49,215 nucleotides of DNA from Desulfovibrio sp. (GTDB lineage Bacteria; Desulfobacterota; Desulfovibrionia; Desulfovibrionales; Desulfovibrionaceae): contig JAFXOX010000010.1 of NCBI GenBank assembly GCA_017528345.1, positions 1 through 49,215 of the forward strand, written 5' to 3'. This document shows, piece by piece, positions 1 through 9,039 of this stretch. Every line of letters starts with the position of its first letter. Position 1 is the first letter of the stretch. Under the pieces are notes generated by a model that was not told the origin of the DNA, did not search any database, and saw nothing but the letters and a program-made list of their open reading frames with translations. A program made the translations under genes and the position numbers.

Positions 1-233
1 ACAGGATAGGTGTTTTTGGTGCCATTGTCGTCAATTTCAAGATTGAAGACCGTGGTGTGACCAACCTGCTCATAGATCTTTTCAAGAGGCAGGGAAGGGG
101 CCTGTACGCTGATATTCTCACCCTTTGCCGTATAGAAAACGCCGGGAACAAGTCCTTGAGCGCGCAGACGACCGCTGGCACCTTTGCCGCTTTCGGCCCG
201 TTTGCTTACCTGCAATGTTTTTTCAATTTTCAT
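1..233 (-). CDS. rplY: 50S ribosomal protein L25 (Ctc/TL5 type), N-terminal part
   Basis: The gene runs off the left edge; 77 complete codons are visible. The N-terminus (MKIEKTLQVSKRAESGKGAS) and the following 'RLRAQGLVPGVFY' stretch match L25, which binds 5S rRNA in the large subunit. The ATG at 231-233 follows a GAGGAG ribosome binding site. It lies downstream of prs on the same strand, the order ispE / tRNA-Gln / prs / rplY seen in many proteobacteria. Whether it has the long CTC C-terminal domain cannot be seen. Confidence 0.9.
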   Translation of the reverse strand, partial: MKIEKTLQVSKRAESGKGASGRLRAQGLVPGVFYTAKGENISVQAPSLPLEKIYEQVGHTTVFNLEIDDNGTKNTYP

Positions 234-420
234 CTCTTTCTCCTCATGAACTATCCCTGGCGTACGCTACACTGTGACGCGGGAGCCGTCAGACAATGCT
301 GACAGATAGAATGCTTAAGTAAGTAAGCTGCCTTGCCGCTCTTGGCGGACAAGCGCCATTATCTTCTGCAAAGCCGGAGAACTTTAGCAGAAGACAGGAA
401 AATAGGCAAGATCTTTGGGC

Positions 421-1368
421 TTAGACAAACAGGACGCTGACTGAGGAACCCGTGTGAATATTATGAATGGTCTTGCCGAGCAGGGCAGCCACGGACACGA
501 CTTTGAGCTTGGGACAGAGCTCAAGTTTCTCGCCTAGAGGAATAGTGTCGGTGATCAGCACCTGCGAGAGGGCTTCCGTGGAATTGATGCGGTCAATGGC
601 AGGACCGGAGAGCACGGCATGGGTTGCGCAGGCAATAATGCGCTCGGCCCCGTTCTGCATGAGCACTTCAGCGCCAGCGCAGAGCGTGCCGGCTGTGTCG
701 ATCATGTCGTCAACAATAATGGCCGTCTTGCCTCTGACGTCACCGATGACGTGCATGGCCTGAGCCTGATTGGGCCGGTCACGGCGTTTGTCCACAATGG
801 CTAAGGGTGCCTTGAGCCGCTTGGCAAAGGCCCTGGCGCGTTCCACGCCGCCGGCATCAGGCGAGATAATGACAATATTCTGCTCATTGGCCTCATGGAG
901 CGCGTCGAGCATCACAGGCACGGCAAAGAGATTGTCCACAGGGCAGTTGAAATAGCCCTGAATTTGGCCAGCGTGGAGATCCACCGTGACCACACGGTCA
1001 GCACCGGCCACAGAAATGAAATCCGCCACGGTCTTGGCAGAAATGGGGGTACGCGGGGAAACCTTACGGTCCTGGCGGGCATAGCCATAGTAGGGGATGA
1101 CCGCTGTGATGCGCTGGGCGCTGGCGCGCTTTAAGGCGTCGAGGAGCAGGCAGAGCTGGACAAGGTTGCGGTTGACATGCGGCGGACAGGTGGGCTGCAC
1201 CACAAAGACATCATCACCACGAACACTGTCGCCGATTTCAATGCGCAGTTCACCGTCGCTGAAGGTCGTGGCCAGTGTCGGCGTCAGCTGGCAGCCAAGG
1301 TGATCACAGATAGCCTTGGCCAGAGCGGGATTGGAAGAGCCTGTGACAATTTTCAGATCGCTGTACAT
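421..1368 (-). CDS. prs: Ribose-phosphate pyrophosphokinase
   Basis: 315 aa, the usual length. It converts ribose 5-phosphate and ATP to PRPP for purine, pyrimidine, histidine and NAD synthesis. Visible family landmarks are the N-terminal 'SSNPALA' region, the flexible-loop 'YYGYARQDRK' segment, and the PRPP-binding loop 'IVDDMIDTAGT' near residue 215. The ATG at 1366-1368 gives the standard N-terminus, although its ribosome binding site is weak. tRNA-Gln lies just upstream and rplY downstream. The space between prs and rplY (234-420) holds a small hairpin with CCGC/GCGG arms but no clear terminator. Confidence 0.97.
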   Translation of the reverse strand: MYSDLKIVTGSSNPALAKAICDHLGCQLTPTLATTFSDGELRIEIGDSVRGDDVFVVQPTCPPHVNRNLVQLCLLLDALKRASAQRITAVIPYYGYARQDRKVSPRTPISAKTVADFISVAGADRVVTVDLHAGQIQGYFNCPVDNLFAVPVMLDALHEANEQNIVIISPDAGGVERARAFAKRLKAPLAIVDKRRDRPNQAQAMHVIGDVRGKTAIIVDDMIDTAGTLCAGAEVLMQNGAERIIACATHAVLSGPAIDRINSTEALSQVLITDTIPLGEKLELCPKLKVVSVAALLGKTIHNIHTGSSVSVLFV

Positions 1369-1429
1369 CGCGTATGGATCCCGATGTTAAGAGGGAACAA
1401 AGCGTTTGCCGCGCTTTGTCAGAGAAGAA

Positions 1430-1504
1430 TGGCTGGGATGGAAGGGTTCGAACCTTCGCGTGACGGAGCCAAAACCCGTTGCCTTACCACTTGGCTACAT
1501 CCCA
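1430..1504 (-). tRNA. tRNA-Gln (anticodon TTG)
   Basis: Read on the minus strand the acceptor arms are TGGGATG and CATCCCA, followed by discriminator G and an encoded CCA. The T arm contains GGTTCGAACC. The anticodon arm is ACGGG-TTTTGGC-TCCGT, so the anticodon is TTG, glutamine. It sits between ispE and prs and is probably transcribed with them. Confidence 0.96.
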
Positions 1505-1519
1505 ATACAATTTTTTGGC

Positions 1520-2425
1520 CTATCGTCTGCCAAGCCATTGCCGAAACACCGGCAGACCCTGAGCCGAAAGTTTTTCCGCACAAAGGCGGGCAAACTCTTC
1601 TTCTTCGGGAGGAAAAAGGGCATAGAGGGAAGAACCGCTTCCACTCATGGCAACCGCAGACGCTCCCCCATCCCAAAGCTCTTGCTTGAGTGCTGCAAGA
1701 AACGGGTGCGCACGCATGACAGGCAGCTCAAGGTCATTATCGAGATTCCAGGCTACTTTTCGGAGCTGCTGCCCGCCATCATCCTCACTAAGAAGAAGGA
1801 AGAGCCTACTTGCAAATGATTTTTTTGTCAAGGCTTGAGGGGCTATGTCCCCATTTGCCACAAGCCTGTCATAGTCACCATAGGCCCAGCCTGTGTCAAT
1901 ATGGACAGCCGGCGTGACAAGTACAAGCCAGCAGGGCAGAAAAGCGGCTTCACAGGGAGAGATCTTTTCACCCAGGCCCTGCACGCGGGCGGGTTTTTGC
2001 CGCAGAAAGAACGGCACGTCGGCGCCCACGGAAAGCGCTATGTCGGCAAGTTGGGCTGGGGGCAGAGGCGCAGGGAGCGCGGCATTGAGGAAATTGAGCA
2101 GGCAGGCCGCATCACAGCTGCCACCGCCAAGGCCAGCTCCCATGGGTATGCCTTTGTGAAGCTCAAGCACAAGGCCCGGAAGCTCAAGCCCCATTTTTTC
2201 CATGGCCTGATAGCTGCGCACAAGGCTGTTGTTTTCCCGGGGAATGTGACAATTGTGGCAGATGACCTCCAGACCTTGCTCCGGGCGTGTGTGAATGGCA
2301 ATGCGGTCGTGTGGCTCCTCCAGAGGATAGAAAAAGGAGTCGAGCTCATGGTAGCCATCGGGGCGTCTGCCTGTGATTTTGAGCCCAAGGTTGATCTTGG
2401 GTTTGGCAAGAAGCGTTGTCGTCAA
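1520..2425 (-). CDS. ispE: 4-diphosphocytidyl-2-C-methyl-D-erythritol kinase
   Basis: 301 aa GHMP kinase of the non-mevalonate (MEP) isoprenoid pathway. It phosphorylates CDP-ME. The N-terminal 'AKPKINLGLKI..RPDGYHEL' and the ATP loop 'PMGAGLGGGSCDAA' (about residues 95-108) are diagnostic. The start is a TTG at 2423-2425 directly after the hslV stop, with a GAGGA ribosome binding site inside the hslV 3' end, so the two genes are translationally coupled. In enterobacteria the same neighbourhood is lolB-ispE-prs. Confidence 0.95.
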   Translation of the reverse strand: MTTTLLAKPKINLGLKITGRRPDGYHELDSFFYPLEEPHDRIAIHTRPEQGLEVICHNCHIPRENNSLVRSYQAMEKMGLELPGLVLELHKGIPMGAGLGGGSCDAACLLNFLNAALPAPLPPAQLADIALSVGADVPFFLRQKPARVQGLGEKISPCEAAFLPCWLVLVTPAVHIDTGWAYGDYDRLVANGDIAPQALTKKSFASRLFLLLSEDDGGQQLRKVAWNLDNDLELPVMRAHPFLAALKQELWDGGASAVAMSGSGSSLYALFPPEEEEFARLCAEKLSAQGLPVFRQWLGRR

Positions 2426-2962
2426 TCAGAGTTCCTCAAGGGTCAGGTGCTCATTGGTGAAAACGCAGATTTCTGAGGCAATGCGCATGGATTCGCGCAC
2501 AATGGTTGCGGCGTCCATGGAGCTGTGGCGACAAAGGGCTCGGGCTGCCGCCAGAGCATAGGGGCCGCCGCTGCCAATGGCGGCAACAGCGTCGTCCGGC
2601 TCAATGACATCGCCTGTGCCGGAAAGCAGCAGCAGATGCTCCGTATCAGCCACAAGCAGCATGGCTTCAAGTTTGCGCAGGTATTTGTCCTTGCGCCAGT
2701 CCTTGGCCATTTCCACAGCCGCACGCACGAGATTGCCGTGCATCTCCTTGACCTTGGCCTCAAAGAGCTCAAAGAGGGTGAAGGCATCGGCCGTGGCACC
2801 GGCAAAGCCTGCAAGAATGCGGTCATCATAGAGTCGGCGCACTTTTCTCGCCGTATGCTTCATGATCATGGACTGACCGAGCGTCACCTGTCCGTCACCG
2901 GCCATGGCGACCTTGCCGTCTTTTCGGACGGCCAGGATGGTTGTTGCGTGGGTGTCGAGCAT
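2426..2962 (-). CDS. hslV: ATP-dependent protease subunit HslV
   Basis: 178 aa, standard length. It is the proteolytic core of the HslUV (ClpYQ) complex in the cytoplasm. The active-site threonine of the mature protein is expected at Thr7, in 'THATTIL', after a short propeptide; the downstream '[13 protein letters not shown]' motif is characteristic. The partner ATPase gene hslU is not in the window, which is unusual for enterobacteria but common in deltaproteobacteria. It is followed without a gap by ispE and preceded by the M48 peptidase gene, 9 bp away. Confidence 0.96.
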   Translation of the reverse strand: MLDTHATTILAVRKDGKVAMAGDGQVTLGQSMIMKHTARKVRRLYDDRILAGFAGATADAFTLFELFEAKVKEMHGNLVRAAVEMAKDWRKDKYLRKLEAMLLVADTEHLLLLSGTGDVIEPDDAVAAIGSGGPYALAAARALCRHSSMDAATIVRESMRIASEICVFTNEHLTLEEL

Positions 2963-2971
2963 CCCAACTCC

Positions 2972-4366
2972 TTAGCGTTTCCAGAGCGTCTTGTATTCCG
3001 AATAGGTTTTTTCAAGGCTTTTGAATCTGCGCTGATCTTCAGCAGTCTTTGCCAGACCCTTGGCCTTGTTGAAATACTGTTCAGCCTTTTTTTTGTCGCC
3101 TGTGTAAATGGCGGCAAGGGTCAAATGCACAAAGGCTCGGGCCGGCTCGCCATGCGCGTTTAAAGCCCGTGCATAGGCTTCATGCACTTCACTTTCCTCA
3201 GGCACCTTGCGCAGGACATCCCGGTAGTTTTCCATGGCTTGCGCGGGCTTGCCACTGTCGGCAAGGAGTCTGCCCAGATAGAAGGAGGCCATGTAGTCTG
3301 AGGGCGAAAGGGCGAGCGCCTGGGTCAGGAGCTGCTCACTTTCTCTGAGATTGCCCTTGCGGTAGTGAAAGGCTCCAGCTTCTCGCAGAATGAGGCTATC
3401 GTGGGGAGCCTGGGTGAGGGCCTTCTGAAAGGCTGCCTGGGCCTGACTGACTTTGTTTAAGCGGGCGTAGACAATGCCGCGGCCCATGAGGGAGAGGGCA
3501 TCGTTTTTGCTGAAGCGCTGCAGGGCTGCGTCGGTATCGCCGTAGCGTGCCCAGAGCAGGGTCTGAACGCGCAAAAAACGGTGATTGTCTGTTCTGCGCG
3601 TGCGCATGGCCTGGGGGAGATGCTCAATGCGCGCGGCAAGACCTGTGATACGGTCACCGATGGCCGGGTGCGTGGAAAGGTAGGTTGGGATACTGGAGCC
3701 GCTCATGCGGCTTTTTTGGCGCAGCACCTTGAAGGCTTCGACCATACCCTTGGGATCAATGCCGGCCTTGCAGATATATTGCAGCCCAATCTGATCGGCC
3801 TCGCTTTCATCCATGCGCGAGTAGTTGAGCATGGCAGATTGTCCGGCGCCCATGGCACCAACGGCCAGGGCTCCGCCGCCCGGCCCCCCGAGTGCCACAC
3901 CGGCGATGGCGAGCAGAAGAGAGCCGAAGGTCGTATACTGGGCCCGTTCCATGCGGCTTGCCACATGACGCTGGGTGACGTGGGCAAGCTCATGGGCCAG
4001 GACCCCGGCCAGCTGGGCCTCGCTTTCAAAGCGCATGATCAGGCCTGTTAACACATAGACATAGCCTCCGGGCACGGCGAAGGCGTTCATGGTATTGTTC
4101 AGAATGACCGTTGACTTAAAGGTGAAAGGCTGAGGCGGCAGCGTCTTGACGAGCTTTGCCAGTAGCTGCTCCACATAGTGGCTGACCTCGGGATCGTCGA
4201 TGACCGGAAGTTTGGCCCTGATGGTGGCATCAAACTTGCGGCCCATCTCTTTTTCATCCTTGATGGTCACCCCACCGAAGAAAAAGGCAAGGCTCTGTGC
4301 CGGAAGGGTAAGACACAGGCAGACTATGAGAAGGGAGATAAACCCCCGTCTTAGGCAAGATCCCAT
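2972..4366 (-). CDS. M48 family metalloprotease with TPR repeats (BepA-like)
   Basis: 464 aa. The N-terminus has a signal peptide (hydrophobic residues about 8-28). The zinc motif HELAH is at residues 125-129, and a downstream 'DESEADQIG' (about 187-195) supplies the third ligand. The C-terminal half consists of tetratricopeptide-like helices. This is the layout of BepA/YfgC, a periplasmic protease and chaperone acting on outer-membrane assembly. The start overlaps the cysS stop by 16 bp, with a GAGGG ribosome binding site. The substrate here is unknown. Confidence 0.9.
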   Translation of the reverse strand: MGSCLRRGFISLLIVCLCLTLPAQSLAFFFGGVTIKDEKEMGRKFDATIRAKLPVIDDPEVSHYVEQLLAKLVKTLPPQPFTFKSTVILNNTMNAFAVPGGYVYVLTGLIMRFESEAQLAGVLAHELAHVTQRHVASRMERAQYTTFGSLLLAIAGVALGGPGGGALAVGAMGAGQSAMLNYSRMDESEADQIGLQYICKAGIDPKGMVEAFKVLRQKSRMSGSSIPTYLSTHPAIGDRITGLAARIEHLPQAMRTRRTDNHRFLRVQTLLWARYGDTDAALQRFSKNDALSLMGRGIVYARLNKVSQAQAAFQKALTQAPHDSLILREAGAFHYRKGNLRESEQLLTQALALSPSDYMASFYLGRLLADSGKPAQAMENYRDVLRKVPEESEVHEAYARALNAHGEPARAFVHLTLAAIYTGDKKKAEQYFNKAKGLAKTAEDQRRFKSLEKTYSEYKTLWKR

Positions 4367-5820
4367 TTCTGACCCTCTGGTGTATCCTGGACAATGACGC
4401 CCAGGCCTTCCAGTTCACCGCGTAACTGGTCAGATGTGGCAAAATCTTTGGCCTCGCGGGCACGTTTGCGTTGGGCAAGGAGATCTTCCACGCGGGCAAG
4501 ATCGAGGCCTGTGCGGCGGATGCGCATGGCTTTGAGATCACTGAAGAAGGTTTTCGCGTCAAGGGTGAAGAGACCCAGATGCGTGCGCCAGAGATGAAGG
4601 GCGCGGAGAAAGTCTTCCAGAAATTCCCGGACAACTCTGCTTTTGCGCAGGCGTTTTTCCTCAAGCAGGCGATTGACGTGGCGCACCTGCGAGAAGATGA
4701 CGCCAAGGGCCTGGGCCGTGTTTATGTCATCGTCCATGGCGCTCATATAGCGTTCGCCGAAGCTCTGCCATTCAGCGCGCATGGCTTCTTCCTCGTCCTT
4801 GGGGAGATTGGCGAGCTTGGCATTGGTCGCCAGGACCTGTTCCACATCATGGATGGTCTGGTAAATTCTGCGTTCAGCCCGCTCAGCCTCGTCCATCTCG
4901 TCAAAGGTGAAATCAATGGGGCTGCGATAATGCTTGCCAAGGAGAAAGAAGCGCAGGGTCTCAGGCAGATAGGATTCGAGAATATCCCGGATCGTTTTGT
5001 AATTGCCCAGGGATTTGGACATTTTTTCGGCATTGATCTGCACAAAGCCATTATGCATCCACAGCTTTGCCAGAGTGGTGTTCAGGCAGGCTTCGGTCTG
5101 GGCTTTTTCATTTTCATGATGCGGGAAGATCAGGTCCTGGCCGCCGCCGTGGATGTCCAGGGGAATCCAGGGCGTTGTCATGGCCGAGCATTCAATGTGC
5201 CAGCCTGGACGGCCCTCACCCCAGGGACTTGGAAAGCTGGGCTCGCCGGGTTTGGCGGATTTCCAGAGGGCAAAGTCCAGGGGATCTTCCTTTTCGGCAT
5301 TGACGCCAACCCGGGCACTGGCCCCGGCACTCATATCGTCAAGACTCTGCTGAGAGAGCTCGCCATAGTGGGGATAGCTGTGCACGCGGAAATAGACATC
5401 ACCGCTGGGTGTGGCATAGGCCTTGCCCGCCTCGATGAGTTTCTGACACATCTCAAGAATGGGTCCGATATAGGCTGTGGCCTTGGGCTCTTCATCGGCA
5501 CGCAGAACCCCCAGACGGTCCATGTCCTCATGAAAGGCCGCCATATAGGTCTCGCCCACTTCACGCCAGTCCCGCCCTTCCTTGGCGGCACGGTTGATGA
5601 TCTTGTCGTCGATATCTGTGAAATTGCGGATAAAGTGCACCTGATAGCCCCTCTCCCGCAGGTAGCGGACAAGGACGTCAAAGATCACGGCTGAGCGGGC
5701 ATGGCCGATATGGCAGAAGTCATAGGCGGTAATGCCGCAGACATAGATTTTGACGAGATCACCCTGGGGAACAAAGGCTTCTTTCTGACGTGTTGCGGTA
5801 TTATAGAGAAAAAGCGACAT
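4351..5820 (-). CDS. cysS: Cysteinyl-tRNA synthetase
   Basis: 489 aa from the ATG at 5818-5820, which has an AAGGA ribosome binding site. An in-frame ATG ten codons upstream gives a non-family extension and is not preferred. Class I synthetase: the zinc ligand region 'YVCGITAYDFCHIGHAR' contains the HIGH signature, and 'KMSKSLGN' is the KMSKS loop (about residue 268). It charges tRNA-Cys. It overlaps the M48 peptidase gene downstream by 16 bp. Confidence 0.97.
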   Translation of the reverse strand: MSLFLYNTATRQKEAFVPQGDLVKIYVCGITAYDFCHIGHARSAVIFDVLVRYLRERGYQVHFIRNFTDIDDKIINRAAKEGRDWREVGETYMAAFHEDMDRLGVLRADEEPKATAYIGPILEMCQKLIEAGKAYATPSGDVYFRVHSYPHYGELSQQSLDDMSAGASARVGVNAEKEDPLDFALWKSAKPGEPSFPSPWGEGRPGWHIECSAMTTPWIPLDIHGGGQDLIFPHHENEKAQTEACLNTTLAKLWMHNGFVQINAEKMSKSLGNYKTIRDILESYLPETLRFFLLGKHYRSPIDFTFDEMDEAERAERRIYQTIHDVEQVLATNAKLANLPKDEEEAMRAEWQSFGERYMSAMDDDINTAQALGVIFSQVRHVNRLLEEKRLRKSRVVREFLEDFLRALHLWRTHLGLFTLDAKTFFSDLKAMRIRRTGLDLARVEDLLAQRKRAREAKDFATSDQLRGELEGLGVIVQDTPEGQKWDLA

Positions 5821-5849
5821 GTATTGTCCTTGCTGAGGGGAAACCCTCA

Positions 5850-6290
5850 CTATTTGCTAAAAAGGTCGATGCGGCGCTGATGGCGCCCACCTTCAAAGTT
5901 TTCCGAAAAAAAAGCCAGCACAATGGCTCGGGCAAGCTCAATGCCTGTCATGCGCGCACCCAGACAGAGCACATTGGCATTATTGTGTCTGCGGGCAAGT
6001 CTGGCGTGCAGTTCTGTGGTACAGAGAGCTGCGCGGATGCCCTGATGGCGGTTAGCCACCATGCTCATGCCGATACCGGTACCGCAGATCAACAGCCCCA
6101 TGCTGCCTTCGGCTTCCACAGCTTTGCAGGCTTCCTCGGCAAAGACCGGATAATCGCAGCTTTCTGTGCCGTTGGTACCGTGGTCGACAACGGTCAGACC
6201 AAGGTCTGCCAGGGCTGCGTGCAGTGATGTTTTGAGTTCTTCCTTGCAAGTAAAACCCGCATGGTCACAAGCAATATGCAGATTGGACAT
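5850..6290 (-). CDS. rpiB: Ribose-5-phosphate isomerase B
   Basis: 146 aa RpiB/LacAB-type sugar isomerase that interconverts ribulose 5-phosphate and ribose 5-phosphate. 'ACDHAGF' near the N-terminus and the 'GLLICGTGIGMSMVANR' substrate loop (about residues 65-81) are typical, with the catalytic cysteine in that loop. The downstream cysS starts 29 bp later. The ribosome binding site before the ATG is weak; an AAGGAGG lies about 30 nt upstream, too far to act directly. Confidence 0.95.
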   Translation of the reverse strand: MSNLHIACDHAGFTCKEELKTSLHAALADLGLTVVDHGTNGTESCDYPVFAEEACKAVEAEGSMGLLICGTGIGMSMVANRHQGIRAALCTTELHARLARRHNNANVLCLGARMTGIELARAIVLAFFSENFEGGRHQRRIDLFSK

Positions 6291-6350
6291 AGTCTGGCGG
6301 CAGCCTCAAATGAGGTGCCATCCTCCTTATTGATGGGTGAAGGGTGTTGG

Positions 6351-7124
6351 CTAGCGGTTTGCGTACTTTTCAAGAGGCAGGAGCGGATAGCCGGGAGGCG
6401 CTGAGAGCGTGAGCTGTGATTCTGTGAAGGGACCGGGGTTTTCACGGTTTTTCACAAGCAAAAGGAGTCGTTCGCCCTTGTGGTTGGTCAGATCAAGTTT
6501 GTGGAGGTCGCCCTGCTCATCATACTGAAAGTCGATCTTCCAGCCCTGGCCGTGGTTGAGCTGCATTTGATCAAAGGCGCAGACGCGTCCCTGGGTATCA
6601 AGCAGAAGGTAGCCTGAGAGCTCCCCATCGAGCACAAAGCCTGGCCCCTGTTTTGTCTCGTCCAGGCGAAGATAGCTTGTCCCAAAGACCGCTTTTTCCC
6701 GTCCGGTGAGCAGGTTGGCGAGATCAGGCAGGGAAAAGGGTAAGGGAACGCCCAGCCTGACGCGGGGGGAGGCTGCGCCGTGATGCCAGAAGGCCTTGCC
6801 GTCCACAGGCGCAACCAGGAGAAAATCTTCGGGCTTCTGGGAAATTTTGGCAAGAGTCGCCCCAACCCCTGCCTGCACGTCAAGGCGCAACTGTTGCGTG
6901 TCATTGCCCCATAAGAGGGCTGTGACACGGCGGCTTTCGCCTTTTTTGCCCGCGCGCAGGCTGAGACTCAGGCGGAAGGGCCTGCTTTCAGGCTGCCGAT
7001 CAAGATAGCTCTGCCAGCTCTTGAGAGCCTGGGCTTCGGCCTTGGGAGTGGGCGCAACGTTTTTGGGGGCGCAGGAGACAAGCAGACTGAGAGCGAAAAG
7101 AAGAGGAACAAGAATTCGCAACAT
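6351..7124 (-). CDS. Envelope lipoprotein, possibly LolB-like
   Basis: 257 aa with a lipoprotein signal peptide ending in the lipobox LVSC (Cys18). The rest is predicted beta-rich, with repeated short strands such as 'LRLDVQAGVGATLAKI' and 'GYLLLDTQGRVCAFDQM'. This resembles the LolA/LolB-type fold, and in enterobacteria lolB sits beside ispE-prs, which also lies in this operon. Sequence similarity is not strong enough to claim LolB. It starts 11 bp after the TPR lipoprotein gene and is probably co-transcribed. Confidence 0.75.
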   Translation of the reverse strand: MLRILVPLLFALSLLVSCAPKNVAPTPKAEAQALKSWQSYLDRQPESRPFRLSLSLRAGKKGESRRVTALLWGNDTQQLRLDVQAGVGATLAKISQKPEDFLLVAPVDGKAFWHHGAASPRVRLGVPLPFSLPDLANLLTGREKAVFGTSYLRLDETKQGPGFVLDGELSGYLLLDTQGRVCAFDQMQLNHGQGWKIDFQYDEQGDLHKLDLTNHKGERLLLLVKNRENPGPFTESQLTLSAPPGYPLLPLEKYANR

Positions 7125-7135
7125 GACAGAAATCT

Positions 7136-8902
7136 CTAGCGGCTAAGCTTTTTGCGCAGTTCTTCGGCATTGTCCGGCTCAAGCTCCAGGGCTTTGGCGT
7201 AGGCCTTGCGAGCCTCTTCGGCAAGACCTGAACTGTGCGCAATATCGCCATAATGCTCCCAGATGGCCGCATCGATCCTGGAGCCCAGCGTCACGGCCCT
7301 GCGGATTTCCCGCAGGGCATCTTTGGTGCGGCCGGCCCGATAATAGGCCCAGGCCAGCGAGTCCACAATATAGGCACGATCCGGGGCAAGGCCTGTGGCC
7401 CGTTCCAGAAGTGTCACAGCCCGATCAATCTGCTCATTGGCTTCGGCCAGCGTATAGCCAACATAGTTCAGTGCCTGAAAATTGTTGGGTTCACGTTCAA
7501 TAATGGCTTCCATGAGCTTGAAGGCCGCTTTTTTGTCCCCGCTTTCATCGAGGATATTGCCCATGAGAAAGAGCATGCTCATATCTTCGGGCCAGCGTTT
7601 GACAGCTTGCTGCATGACCTGCAGAGCCTGCTGATTTTTTTTCTGCGAGGCGAGAATGCGGGCTTCGGCCTCCCAGAACTTGGTCTCATCCGGAAAACGC
7701 TTTTTGCCTTCGCGGGCAAAATGGACGGCCTGCTCTTTCTCTTCGGCCCGGGCCAGGAGATGCACGCGCAGAAGCAGCGCATTGCTGCTCTGACGGTATT
7801 CTTCGGGCATTTTATCGAGCCAGCTCAAGGCACGGGGAAGATCATGGAGATGCTCCCAGGTGAGATCGGCGAGCAGGAGATAGACCTCGACGGGAGCGTC
7901 GGGTTTCTGGACAATGGGCTCAAGAATGGTTGTGGCCTGCAGATAGTTTTTGGCATCAATGAACATGTCGGCCACTATGAGCTGGAAGGGGATGTCATTG
8001 GGGGCATCGGCCAGATAGCGCAGGGCTTTTTCCGGCTTTTTCTGCTGCAGACAGAGACTGATGAGTTTGAGCAGGATATTTTTAGACGGAAAATTGGTTT
8101 TGAGCACGTCTTCATAGCTTTTGACGGCTTTTTCCCACTGATTGGTGCGCTCGTAGACGCGGCCAAGTTCAAGCAGGGCCTCCGGTAAATCAGGCATGGC
8201 CTGATGGGCGCGCAAAAGATAGGGAATGGCTTCGTCAAAACGCAGAAGGCCAGCCAGCGCTTTGCCCATATTGAGCTCCACAAGGGGGGTGCGCTCACTG
8301 CGGGCTATGGACTTGAGCAGCTCAAGGGCTTTGTCGTAGTGCTGCTCACTGATTTCCAGAATGGCAAGCTCGAGAAGGGCGTCAGGGGTGCCGGGATTTT
8401 TGACAAGAAAGTCGCTGACCAATTGCTTGGCCTGCGTATTAGCGCCTTTTTCCTTGAGGGCCTCGGCATAGAGCATGAGCAGAGAGGTGTCGTTGGGCCA
8501 GGTCTGATAGGCGGTTTCCAGGAAGGAGACGGCCATGGGACTTTTGCGGCCCAGCAGCCAGATGCCTGCTTCCATCCAGATGGGGGCAGGCGTGTGCAGA
8601 TCCTTGAGAATGTCTGTGGCCTCAAGCAGGGCTGCCTCATCCTCATTGCGGAAGGCCTGATCGCAGAGCAGAAAGGCGTAGACAGACTTGGCTTCCTCGG
8701 TAAATTCGTGCTGGGGAAGCACTGGCAGACGTTCTCCCAGCCCCTGTTCGGAATCACTGACCTGTAGGGGGGCCTGTGTTTCCTGGGCATCGGCCCGGCT
8801 GCCGACGCAGCCGCTGTTGTTCAGGAGAAAGAGACTGGTAACGACAAGGGAGAGAAGACAGAAAAGAGACAGTTGAGAATGTTTGCTCATAGTGCTTTTC
8901 AT
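7136..8902 (-). CDS. TPR-repeat lipoprotein
   Basis: 588 aa. The signal peptide ends in a lipobox-like 'LNNSGC' (Cys about 32). From about residue 65 to the end it is built of tetratricopeptide repeats, for example 'PEALLELGRVYERTNQWEKAVKSYEDVLK' type units. It is probably an envelope scaffold protein. It precedes the LolB-like lipoprotein in the same operon and follows rpoH after a 137-bp gap with two hairpins. The precise partner cannot be told from sequence. Confidence 0.85.
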   Translation of the reverse strand: MKSTMSKHSQLSLFCLLSLVVTSLFLLNNSGCVGSRADAQETQAPLQVSDSEQGLGERLPVLPQHEFTEEAKSVYAFLLCDQAFRNEDEAALLEATDILKDLHTPAPIWMEAGIWLLGRKSPMAVSFLETAYQTWPNDTSLLMLYAEALKEKGANTQAKQLVSDFLVKNPGTPDALLELAILEISEQHYDKALELLKSIARSERTPLVELNMGKALAGLLRFDEAIPYLLRAHQAMPDLPEALLELGRVYERTNQWEKAVKSYEDVLKTNFPSKNILLKLISLCLQQKKPEKALRYLADAPNDIPFQLIVADMFIDAKNYLQATTILEPIVQKPDAPVEVYLLLADLTWEHLHDLPRALSWLDKMPEEYRQSSNALLLRVHLLARAEEKEQAVHFAREGKKRFPDETKFWEAEARILASQKKNQQALQVMQQAVKRWPEDMSMLFLMGNILDESGDKKAAFKLMEAIIEREPNNFQALNYVGYTLAEANEQIDRAVTLLERATGLAPDRAYIVDSLAWAYYRAGRTKDALREIRRAVTLGSRIDAAIWEHYGDIAHSSGLAEEARKAYAKALELEPDNAEELRKKLSR

Positions 8903-8910
8903 CCCTGGCT

Positions 8911-8951
8911 CCGTCTGTCGACGGAACTCTGGCCGTACGTCATGGCCAGAG
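8911..8951. repeat. Two hairpins between rpoH and the TPR lipoprotein gene
   Basis: A perfect 8-bp inverted repeat (CTCTGGCC / GGCCAGAG, arms 8927-8934 and 8944-8951) lies next to a 5-bp hairpin, CCGTC-TGTC-GACGG (8911-8924). Neither is followed by a T-run on the minus strand, so a simple intrinsic terminator is unlikely. They could reduce read-through or protect one part of the transcript. Confidence 0.5.
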
Positions 8952-9039
8952 CGAGAGGCACATGGACGTCTGTTGAGACACTCCCTGCGGGAGCAGAAAA
9001 AGGAAGCGTGGAACAGGTTTTGGCTCCAGAAAGCGCCAA